A stretch of 31,338 bases of DNA from Dechloromonas sp. (GTDB taxonomy: Bacteria; Pseudomonadota; Gammaproteobacteria; Burkholderiales; Rhodocyclaceae). Every line of letters begins with the position of its first letter. Position 1 is the first letter of the stretch. The DNA lies in assembly GCA_017302355.1 (NCBI GenBank), contig JAFLDQ010000022.1, positions 1 through 31,338 of the forward strand, read 5' to 3'. The notes under the pieces are model-generated. The model was not told the DNA's origin. It searched no databases and worked only from the letters and a program-made list of their open reading frames with translations. The translations under genes were made by a program, and so were the position numbers. Positions 17,957 through 25,598 of this stretch are shown here, one piece after another.

Positions 17957-18130
17957 ATGAGCACGATGAACCTTTCCTTGCCAGGGTCGATGGAATCCCG
18001 CGTCGACGAACGAGTCTCGCGCCGGCGCTGCGGTACCGGCGGCGAGTGTCTGCGCGAGTCGATGCGCAAGGATCGGGATCGGGCACGTCCGCGCCGCCTG
18101 CTGCCCGGCGGCGCGCCCGGATGCGGGTAA
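17957..18130 (+). CDS. ParD-like ribbon-helix-helix antitoxin, apparently decaying, without a ParE partner; 57 aa
   Basis: MSTMNLSLPGSMESRVDERVSRR followed by CGTGGECLRESMRKDRDRAR follows the ParD/CC2985 antitoxin pattern MSTMNVSLPDSLK.FVDEQV...GYGTSSEYVRELIRKDQDR almost residue by residue. Several core positions are replaced (TSSEYVRELI by TGGECLRESM), which should weaken the second helix and the dimer. A ParE toxin gene normally follows directly; here the Gcr-family gene begins 28 bases later, so the toxin is missing. The gene is either a remnant or a lone regulator. The family comparison is from memory. The rest of 17799-18157 holds nothing else I can support. Confidence 0.6.
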   Translation: MSTMNLSLPGSMESRVDERVSRRRCGTGGECLRESMRKDRDRARPRRLLPGGAPGCG

Positions 18131-18157
18131 CCGGCCGAGAGCGGAGCGGTTTCCCCG

Positions 18158-20221
18158 ATGTCATTGATCGCGAGGCTGACCCGCTGGTTGCCGGGCCGTC
18201 AGGGATCCCCGGAGAATCGGCTGAGCGCCGCGCTCGAGGCGTTTCGCGACCCGGCGGCCGACACGCTCGATCTGATCCGCCGCCTGGTTGCCGCCGTGCG
18301 CCCGGCAAACCGCCGCGATACGGAGGCGGTCGAGCGCTACGGGACGGTCCTGGCCCGCCTCGAGGCGGATGGCGGCCTGCTCCTGGCGTTCCGCGGCCAC
18401 GTCGTCCGCTTTCTTGCCAGCCGCCGCCTCATCACCTTCTTCACCGACAGCGGGATCCTGCCCGGCACCGGCTTCTCGTCCGAATGGTGGCGCATCCTGG
18501 GTGACCGGATCCTCCCGGAGGCGCCCCACGAACGGCGGCTGAAGGACTGTCTCCATGTCATCTTCGACCATCCCGATGACTGGCGCTGGCAGGAACAGGT
18601 GCCGCCCGGACATTCGCAGCGGCTCTGGGCGCTGCTGTTGCCCGCGGACGAATTGCGCAATCTCGACTGGCGCGGAATCGTGGACCAGATTCTCGATGCG
18701 GTGCTGCTCCTCGCCCATCGCATCAGCGGCCTCGGCGTCGAGGCCGAGCTGATGCGCGCTTCGCCCAGCTTCGAGGACGACCTGCCGCGCTTCGTCGCGC
18801 TGTCGGCCGAGGCCCTCGACTTCGTCAACGCCTTGCGCGCCGGGCTCGACGATGCGGCGAACCCGGCCGGCGATGGCAGCCAGTTGCTGGTCATCGCCGA
18901 CCAGTGCCAGGGCTCGCTGCAGGGAATCCGCAAGCGGGCGCTGACGGTCGGCACCAGCCTGCAGCTCAGTTATCTGCTCGCGCGCGGCGAGCAGTGTCTC
19001 GAGCGGCTGCGCGAACTGGTGGCGATTCTGGGGGTCGCCCATGCTTCGACCGCGCCCGGCTCCGCCACCGCGGCCTGGGCCGAGTTCGCGCGCGCTGCCT
19101 TCCTCGCCGAAAACCGCCGCAACAGCCTCGGCCATTACATGGCCCAGCTCTCGCGTCTGCTGGCGGTCAGGGTGACCGAGAACGCGGCGCGTTCCGGCGA
19201 GCATTACATCTGCGAGACCGTCGGCGACTACCGGCAGATGTGGCGTTCGGCGGCCGGGGCCGGCGTGCTGATCGCCGGCATGGCGCTGCTCAAGATCTTC
19301 GTCGCCAGCCTGCACGCGCCGCTCCTGGTCGAGGCTTTCCTGTTCAGCATGGTCTATGGCCTGGGCTTCGTCCTCATCTACCTGCTCGGCATGACCGTCG
19401 CCACCAAGCAGCCGGCGATGACCGCGCAGACGCTGGCCGGCCTGCTCGGCGACGTCCGCCCGGCCCGGCAGGCCGAGATCGACGGCCTGGTGGACATGGT
19501 CGCCGCCGTCTGTCGCAGCCAGCTGGCGGCGATTGCCGGCAACGTCATGATGGCGCTGCCGGTGGCCATCGCCATCGGCTTCTGGCTTGGCCGCCTCCTC
19601 GATCATCCGCTGATCCCGCTGGAGAAGAGCGCCCATCTGCTCGGCGACCTCAGCCCGCTGGGCTGGGCGCTGCCGCACGCGGCGGTCGCCGGCTTCTACC
19701 TGTTCCTGTCCGGCCTGATCACCGGTTATTTCGACAATCGCGCCGCCTACCGCGAGATCGGCATCCGCATCGCCCGCCTGCGCTGGTTGCGGCGGCTGGC
19801 GGGCGGGGCGCGGGCCGCCGGCATCGGCGCCTACATCCAGGACCACCTGGGCGGCATCATGGGCAACTTCCTGTTCGGCTGCATGCTCGGGTCGACCGGC
19901 GTCGCCGGCATCCTCCTCGGCCTGCCGCTGGACATCCGGCACATCGCCTTCGCGTCGGCCAACCTCGGCTACGCATTGATCGGATTCGACTTCGCCCTGC
20001 CGCTCAAGGCGATCGTCTGGGCGGCGCTCGGCGTCGCGCTGATCGGCTTTGCCAATCTGGCGGTGAGCTTCGCCCTGGCGCTGCGCACCGCCCTCGGCGC
20101 CCGCGGTGTCCGCTTCAGGCACTGGGGGGCGCTGCTCAAGGCAGTCTGGACGCGCTTTTGCAGCACCCCGCGAAGTTTCGTGCTGCCGCCCCGGGGCGCG
20201 GCGAACGACGGTCACGGGTAA
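18158..20221 (+). CDS. Gcr-family membrane protein (annotated as 'site-specific recombinase'), 687 aa
   Basis: The protein matches the COG4389/SpecificRecomb family named after a gonococcal protein. The N-terminal ~360 residues are soluble and helical (LDLIRRLVAAVRPANRRDTEAVERY, FRGHVVRFLASRRLITFFTDSGILPGTGF, and ENRRNSLGHYMAQLSRLLAVRVTENAARSGEHYI). The C-terminal half has at least six hydrophobic segments (about 365-385, 390-410, 460-485, 510-530, 565-610, 620-645) with conserved GNVMMALPVAIAIGFWLG and DHLGGIMGNFLFGCMLG. No recombinase catalytic motif is visible, and the membrane topology makes DNA recombination unlikely; true function is unknown. It ends nine bases before tamA, so the two may be co-transcribed. 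Confidence 0.82.
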   Translation: MSLIARLTRWLPGRQGSPENRLSAALEAFRDPAADTLDLIRRLVAAVRPANRRDTEAVERYGTVLARLEADGGLLLAFRGHVVRFLASRRLITFFTDSGILPGTGFSSEWWRILGDRILPEAPHERRLKDCLHVIFDHPDDWRWQEQVPPGHSQRLWALLLPADELRNLDWRGIVDQILDAVLLLAHRISGLGVEAELMRASPSFEDDLPRFVALSAEALDFVNALRAGLDDAANPAGDGSQLLVIADQCQGSLQGIRKRALTVGTSLQLSYLLARGEQCLERLRELVAILGVAHASTAPGSATAAWAEFARAAFLAENRRNSLGHYMAQLSRLLAVRVTENAARSGEHYICETVGDYRQMWRSAAGAGVLIAGMALLKIFVASLHAPLLVEAFLFSMVYGLGFVLIYLLGMTVATKQPAMTAQTLAGLLGDVRPARQAEIDGLVDMVAAVCRSQLAAIAGNVMMALPVAIAIGFWLGRLLDHPLIPLEKSAHLLGDLSPLGWALPHAAVAGFYLFLSGLITGYFDNRAAYREIGIRIARLRWLRRLAGGARAAGIGAYIQDHLGGIMGNFLFGCMLGSTGVAGILLGLPLDIRHIAFASANLGYALIGFDFALPLKAIVWAALGVALIGFANLAVSFALALRTALGARGVRFRHWGALLKAVWTRFCSTPRSFVLPPRGAANDGHG

Positions 20222-20230
20222 AATAACCGG

Positions 20231-21934
20231 GTGTCCGTCCTGTCCCGCGTCGGCCGACGCCTGCTCGCGCTTGCCCTGATCGTTCTTGCCCCGCAGGGTT
20301 TGGCGGCGGGGCTCGACGTGCGCGCACCGGCGGAAATCGCCGGCCTGCTGACGCCTTACCTGCCCGATGAAACGGCGCCGGGAGCGGGCGGGCAGGCGAG
20401 ACTGCACCGGCTCATCAGCCAGATCCTGTCCACCGAGGGCTATTTCTCGCCGCAAGTGGAATTCGTCGAGGCCGGCGGCGATCTGCGCATCGAGGTCGAT
20501 CCCGGCCCGCGCACGCGGATCGTCGCCGTCGATGTCGCGGTCGACGGGCCGCTGGAGGCCAAAAGGCGGCAGGAGCTGATCGCCGGCTGGGGGCTTCCGG
20601 CCGGCCGGCCATTTCGCCAGGAGGACTGGAACCATGCCAAGCAGCGGGTGCTCTCCAGCCTGCTGGCCGAAGACCATGCCGGCGCCCGCCTCGTCGACAG
20701 CGAGGCGGCGATCGACCCGGCATCGCGTGAAGCGCGCCTGATGGCGCGCTACGACAGCGGCCCGCCGTTCCGTTTCGGCGAGCTGCGGATCGAGGGGCTC
20801 GACCGCTACCCGGCGTCGCTGGTCGAGCGGCACAACCGCACGGTCCGCCCGGGAGCGCCGTTTCGCGAAGCCGATCTCAATGCCCTGCAGACGGCGCTGC
20901 AGGCGACGCCCCAGTTCCGGTCGGTGCTGGTCAGCATCGACCGCGACACGCCGCCGGATGCCGCAGGGGTGGTGACCGCGCCGGTCATCGTGCGCCTGAG
21001 CGAGCGTCCGGCGCACCGCCTGTCGTTCGGCGCCGGCGTCAGCTCGAACACCGGCTTCCGCGTCGAAACCAATTTCCAGACGGCCGACTTCTTCGGGCAG
21101 GCGTGGGAGTTCAACACGGGTCTGCGCCTCGAGCAGAAAAAGCAGACCGCCTACGCCGACCTTCTCTTCCCGCCCGATGCCGGACAGCGGCGCAACAGTG
21201 TCGGCGCCATGGCGCAGGCGACCAACATCGAGGGCTTGCGCACCGAGCGCGTCGCCGTCGGCGGCCAGCAGCAATGGCGGCGGGACGAGCTGGAATACCG
21301 ACTCTCGCTGACCTGGCAACTCGAGCGGCTGATGCCGGATGGCGCGCCGGACAGCCTCAGCCGGGCCCTGGTCCCCAATCTCATGCTGGCCTGGCGCCGC
21401 CTCGACGATCCCTTCAACACGCGCGACGGCATCGCGCTGCAGGGCGAAATCGGCGTGGCGGGCAAGGCGGTCCTGTCGGATCAGAATTTCGTCCGCCTGT
21501 ACGGGCGCTATCAGCAGTTCTTCCCGGCCGGCCGGCGGGATACCCTGGCCCTGCGCGGCGAGATCGGCTACACCCTCGCCGAATCGCGCGACGGCATTCC
21601 GCAGGAATACCTCTTCCGCACCGGCGGCACCGGCACGGTGCGCGGCTACAGCTTTCAGAGTCTCGGTGTCAGCGAGGGCTCGGCGACCGTCGGCGGCCGT
21701 TACATGGCGACGGCCAGCGCCGAGTACACCCACTGGTTCGACGACCAATGGGGGATCGCCGCCTTCGTCGATGCCGGCAACGCCGTCGACAGCCTGAGCG
21801 ATGTCAGCCTTGCCGTCGGTTACGGCCTCGGCGGGCGCTGGCGAACGCCGGCCGGGCCGATCGGCGTCGACTTCGCCTACGGTCAGCGCGACGAGTCGTT
21901 CCAGGCGCACTTCTCGCTGGCGATTCCCTTCTGA
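20231..21934 (+). CDS. tamA: TamA, outer-membrane translocation and assembly module barrel (BamA/Omp85 family), 567 aa
   Basis: TamA inserts autotransporters and some other proteins into the outer membrane, or moves lipids with TamB. GTG 20231 is the only sensible start, with a signal peptide (MSVLSRVGRRLLALALIVLAPQGLAAG). Residues ~30-250 hold POTRA-like domains (for example ISQILSTEGYFSPQVEF and FRFGELRIEGLDRYP), and ~260-567 the 16-stranded barrel with the Omp85 loop-6 motif (FRTGGTGTVRGY, about 465-476) and the terminal phenylalanine (FSLAIPF). It is followed after one base by tamB, the normal partner. The length fits TamA. Confidence 0.93.
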   Translation: MSVLSRVGRRLLALALIVLAPQGLAAGLDVRAPAEIAGLLTPYLPDETAPGAGGQARLHRLISQILSTEGYFSPQVEFVEAGGDLRIEVDPGPRTRIVAVDVAVDGPLEAKRRQELIAGWGLPAGRPFRQEDWNHAKQRVLSSLLAEDHAGARLVDSEAAIDPASREARLMARYDSGPPFRFGELRIEGLDRYPASLVERHNRTVRPGAPFREADLNALQTALQATPQFRSVLVSIDRDTPPDAAGVVTAPVIVRLSERPAHRLSFGAGVSSNTGFRVETNFQTADFFGQAWEFNTGLRLEQKKQTAYADLLFPPDAGQRRNSVGAMAQATNIEGLRTERVAVGGQQQWRRDELEYRLSLTWQLERLMPDGAPDSLSRALVPNLMLAWRRLDDPFNTRDGIALQGEIGVAGKAVLSDQNFVRLYGRYQQFFPAGRRDTLALRGEIGYTLAESRDGIPQEYLFRTGGTGTVRGYSFQSLGVSEGSATVGGRYMATASAEYTHWFDDQWGIAAFVDAGNAVDSLSDVSLAVGYGLGGRWRTPAGPIGVDFAYGQRDESFQAHFSLAIPF

Positions 21935-21935
21935 C

Positions 21936-24900
21936 ATGAAGCGCCTCATCCCGCTCCTCGTCATCGCCGCCCTTCTCGCCGTCACCGCAGCGGGCGGCAT
22001 CTGGCTGGGATTCAGTGAAAGCGGGCTGGCCGCGCTCGCCCGTCTCGCCGCCACGGCGAGCGGCGGCCGGCTGACCCTGGAACAGCCGTCGGGCCGGCTC
22101 GCCGGCCCGCTGGCAATCGCGCGCGTCGCCTGGAGCGAGCCGGGGACGGAAGTCGTCATCGAACACCTGCGGATCGACTGGTCGCCGGCAGCCCTGCTGG
22201 AGAAGCGCTTGGCCATCGCCGAAGTGACCGCCGCCCGGGTGGCCATCGCGATCGCCACCTCGGACGAAGCCAGCGCGCCGCCGGCCGGCCTGCGCCTGCC
22301 GCTCGCGGTCGACGTGAACAGGATTGCCATTTCCCGCCTCGACTACGACAAGGTGCTCAGCGTCGGCGACCTGCGCGGAGCCTTTGCCAGCGATGGCGCG
22401 AGTCACCGGCTCAGCGGGGTGCGCGGCCGGATCGACAAGACCGAATTCGCCGCCGAGATGACCCTGGGCGGCGAGGCGCCGCTGCCCGTGCAGGCCAGCG
22501 CGACGGTCTCCGGTCAGGTCGACGAACAGCCGGTGCGCCTGGCGCTCACTGCCGGCGGTCCGCTCGACCGCCTTGTCGTGAAGGCGACGGCCGAGGAAGG
22601 GGTGCGCGGCGACGGGCAGGTGACGCTGACCCCCTTCGCCCGCCACGCCGTTGCCGAGGCGCGACTCGCGCTGACCGATGTCGATCCGGCTGCCTGGGTT
22701 GCCGGCGCGCCGCCCGCCCGCCTGACCCTGCATGCGCGGATCAGGCCGGACGAGCGCCAGGACGGCGCGCTCGGCGGCGATTTCAGCGTGAGCAACGGCA
22801 TGGCCGGACCGCTCGACCGCCAGCGCCTGCCGCTTGAGAGCCTGAGTGGCCGCTTCGCCCAGGCGGACGACGGGATCCGCCTCGAGGGCCTCGCCATCCG
22901 CCTGCCGGGTCCGGGGCGGCTGAACGGCAGCGGCGGCTGGCGGAACGGCAGCCTGGCCCTCGAACTCGAAGCCAGCGCTCTCGATGCGGCGCAACTGGCG
23001 AGCGTGTTGCGGTCGACCCGTCTGAACGGGCCGATTTCCGCCAGCATCGGCGGCGATCGCCAGGAATTGTCGGTCAGGCTCGGCGACAACCGTTTCACGC
23101 TCGCGGCCAGGATCGGCCATGAGTCCGGCCGGGTCAGCCTGTCGCATCTCGAACTGGCGGCCGGCGAGGCGCGGCTGACGGCGCACGGTGAGCTGGATAC
23201 CGTGCAGGAGATGACCTTCTCGGCCGAAGGCGAACTGGCGCGCTTCGATCCGGGCCGCTTTGCGCGGGTGCCGGCGGCCATGCTCAACGGCGCGCTCTCC
23301 GCCAGCGGCAGCCTGCGGCCGCATCCCGTCGTCGAGGCGCAGTTCGTCCTGCGCGACAGCCGGTTCGCCGGCCAGCCACTGACCGGGCGCGGCGATCTCG
23401 TCATCGACTGGCCGCGCATTCCGCGCGCCGACGTGCACCTGGCCGGCGGACCGAACACGCTGACCGCGCGTGGCGCCTTCGGCCAGCCTGGCGACAGCCT
23501 GGAGGTCGTCATCGACGCCCCGGCGCTGGCGCCGTATGGCGTGGACGGAAGCCTTGCGGGCCGTCTGCGGCTCGCCGGGACGGCGGCGCAGCCGGCGCTG
23601 GCGGCCGAACTGGCGACGCCCCGCCTCGGCCTGCCGGGGATCGGGCGCATCAAGGAAGCCAGCCTGGCGGCCGATCTCGGCAGCCTGCCGGACAGCCCGC
23701 TGCGGATCGCCGCGCGGGTGGCGGTCGTCGACGGCGTCGACCGGCCGGGGCTGGTCAAGGGGCTCGACGTCCAGGCCGAAGGCACGCGCCGCCAGCACAG
23801 CCTGCGGGTCGCCGGAGAGATCGCCGGCGACAATCTCCTGAAGCTGGTCATCGCCGGGGGCGTCGCCGAGGATGCCCGGCAGTTGCAGTGGTCGGGCCGC
23901 TTGCTGGAAGCCAGCCTGGCCGCGGCGGAGCGCTTCCGTTCGTTCACCCTGAGCGAGCCCGCGCCGATCACCCTCGGCGCCGCGGCCTGGCGCGCCGGGC
24001 CGCTGCTGCTCGCCGGCGACGCCTGGCAGCTGCGCCTGCAGGCCGCTGCCGGCGGCCAGCGCCTGCAGGCCGACGTCAGTGGTCGCGGCACGCGCCTGGG
24101 CAACATCGCCGGCCAGCTGGAGGCGACGATGCGCGATGCCTGGACGCTCAACCGGCAGGCTCCGTGGCAAGGCTCGCTGCGCGGTGAAATTCCCGATCTT
24201 GCCTGGGTCGCCGAGTTGCTCGGGGAAAGCTGGAAGAGCGGCGGCCGTTTCGACGGCGAGCTGAAACTCGCCGGCACCCCCGAACATCCGCTGGCATCGG
24301 GGCAATTCCGCGGCGAGGATCTGGCCCTGACGCTGCCGGAACAGGGGGTGCGCCTGAGCAACGGGGTGCTCGCCGCGCGGCTCGACGACAACGTGCTGCG
24401 GGTCAGCCAACTGGCTTTCGACAGCCCGCTGCAGCCGGCGCCGCGCACCCTGCAGCGCGAGGCCGGCGAGGGGTTGGCGGAGAAGACGGCGCGCCCCGGA
24501 CGCCTGGAAATCGCCGGCCAGATGCGGGTCGACCGCGTCAGCGACGGCGCCACGCTTGATCTGCGCCTGGACCGTGTCGGCGCATACCAGTTGCCCGGCC
24601 AGTGGATCCTGGTTTCCGGCGATGGCGACATCTCCCTGCTCGAGGATGCGCTGCGGGTCCGCGGGCGGCTGGCGGTCGATGCCGCCTTCTGGCAGATGGC
24701 GCCGATGGGCGCGCCACGGCTCTCCGACGACGTCGTGGTCGGGACCGCCGACGGCGCGCCGGCGCCGGGCGCATTCCGGCCGCGGCTCGACCTCGACGTC
24801 GAGGCCGATCTCGGCAGGAACTTCCACTTCCGCGGCCTCGGCCTGGAAGCCCGGCTGGCCGGCAGTATCCGCCTGCGCGCCGAGGGCCGCGACCTGCCGC

Positions 24901-25598
24901 GGGCCAGCGGCAGGATACGCACGCAGGGCGGGCGCTACGAAGCCTTCGGCCAGCAACTCGAGATCGAGCGCGGCATCCTGACCTTCCAGGGCCTGCTCGA
25001 CAATCCGGCGATCGACGCGCTGGCGATGCGCCGCGGGCTGCCGGTGGAAGCGGGCGTCCAGATCGGCGGCACGGTACAGCGGCCGGTCGTCCGGCTGGTT
25101 TCCGACCCCGATGTGCCGGATGTCGAAAAACTGAGCTGGCTGGTCCTCGGCCACGGCCCGGAGCAGGGTGGCGCCGGCGCCGCGGGGCTCCTGCTGTCGG
25201 CGGCCGGCAGCCTGTTCGGCAACGACTCGGGCGGCATCGTGCGGCAGATCAAGCAAGGCTTCGGCATCGACGAGTTCAGTGTGCGCCAGGGGGAAATCGG
25301 CGACAGCGGCGGGCGCCAGATGACCAGCCGGGTGGTCGGCGGCAGCTTCAACACGGCGTCGGGGACCGGCGATCAGATCGTCAGCGTCGGCCGGCGCCTG
25401 TCGCGCAACGTCCTGCTTTCCTACGACCAGGCGCTGGGCCGCGCCGGCAGCGTGGTCCGGCTGACCGTCAACCTCAACCGTCAGGTGTCGCTGGTCGCCC
25501 GCGCCGGCACCGACAACGCCCTCGACATGCTGTACACGATCACTTTCGGCGGCCCGCAGCCGCGCGAAAGGCGGGAAGGCTCACCGAGGTCCCGGTAG
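21936..25598 (+). CDS. tamB: TamB, inner-membrane-anchored periplasmic partner of TamA (DUF490 family), 1220 aa
   Basis: TamB spans the periplasm as a long beta-taco and works with TamA in outer-membrane protein or phospholipid delivery. ATG 21936 lies one base after the tamA stop; the frame is open 45 codons upstream, but that region is the end of tamA. One membrane anchor is at residues 4-24 (LIPLLVIAALLAVTAAGGIWLGF). A long, repetitive beta-rich part follows, with recurrent GxLxxxGxL-type strands. The C-terminal DUF490 domain (about 880-1220) has typical pieces: GRIRTQGGRYEAFGQQLEIERGILTFQG, NPAIDALAMR, VSDPDVPDVEKLSWLVLG and the ending DNALDMLYTITFGG. The last 18 bases overlap the convergent channel gene. 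Confidence 0.93.
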   Translation: MKRLIPLLVIAALLAVTAAGGIWLGFSESGLAALARLAATASGGRLTLEQPSGRLAGPLAIARVAWSEPGTEVVIEHLRIDWSPAALLEKRLAIAEVTAARVAIAIATSDEASAPPAGLRLPLAVDVNRIAISRLDYDKVLSVGDLRGAFASDGASHRLSGVRGRIDKTEFAAEMTLGGEAPLPVQASATVSGQVDEQPVRLALTAGGPLDRLVVKATAEEGVRGDGQVTLTPFARHAVAEARLALTDVDPAAWVAGAPPARLTLHARIRPDERQDGALGGDFSVSNGMAGPLDRQRLPLESLSGRFAQADDGIRLEGLAIRLPGPGRLNGSGGWRNGSLALELEASALDAAQLASVLRSTRLNGPISASIGGDRQELSVRLGDNRFTLAARIGHESGRVSLSHLELAAGEARLTAHGELDTVQEMTFSAEGELARFDPGRFARVPAAMLNGALSASGSLRPHPVVEAQFVLRDSRFAGQPLTGRGDLVIDWPRIPRADVHLAGGPNTLTARGAFGQPGDSLEVVIDAPALAPYGVDGSLAGRLRLAGTAAQPALAAELATPRLGLPGIGRIKEASLAADLGSLPDSPLRIAARVAVVDGVDRPGLVKGLDVQAEGTRRQHSLRVAGEIAGDNLLKLVIAGGVAEDARQLQWSGRLLEASLAAAERFRSFTLSEPAPITLGAAAWRAGPLLLAGDAWQLRLQAAAGGQRLQADVSGRGTRLGNIAGQLEATMRDAWTLNRQAPWQGSLRGEIPDLAWVAELLGESWKSGGRFDGELKLAGTPEHPLASGQFRGEDLALTLPEQGVRLSNGVLAARLDDNVLRVSQLAFDSPLQPAPRTLQREAGEGLAEKTARPGRLEIAGQMRVDRVSDGATLDLRLDRVGAYQLPGQWILVSGDGDISLLEDALRVRGRLAVDAAFWQMAPMGAPRLSDDVVVGTADGAPAPGAFRPRLDLDVEADLGRNFHFRGLGLEARLAGSIRLRAEGRDLPRASGRIRTQGGRYEAFGQQLEIERGILTFQGLLDNPAIDALAMRRGLPVEAGVQIGGTVQRPVVRLVSDPDVPDVEKLSWLVLGHGPEQGGAGAAGLLLSAAGSLFGNDSGGIVRQIKQGFGIDEFSVRQGEIGDSGGRQMTSRVVGGSFNTASGTGDQIVSVGRRLSRNVLLSYDQALGRAGSVVRLTVNLNRQVSLVARAGTDNALDMLYTITFGGPQPRERREGSPRSR

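Noticed and set aside
18158..20221. DNA recombinase activity for the Gcr-family protein, which might explain the rnpB repeats
   Set aside because: No tyrosine- or serine-recombinase catalytic motif is visible and the C-terminal half is membrane-embedded; the family name is historical.
18161..22330. 1389-codon minus-strand reading frame
   Set aside because: It is a shadow of the Gcr-family gene, tamA and the start of tamB in GC-rich DNA; its translation is low-complexity Arg/Ala/Gln-rich and shows no domain.
21804..25256. 1150-codon minus-strand reading frame
   Set aside because: Antisense to tamB with no protein-like motifs; tamB has the full family architecture.
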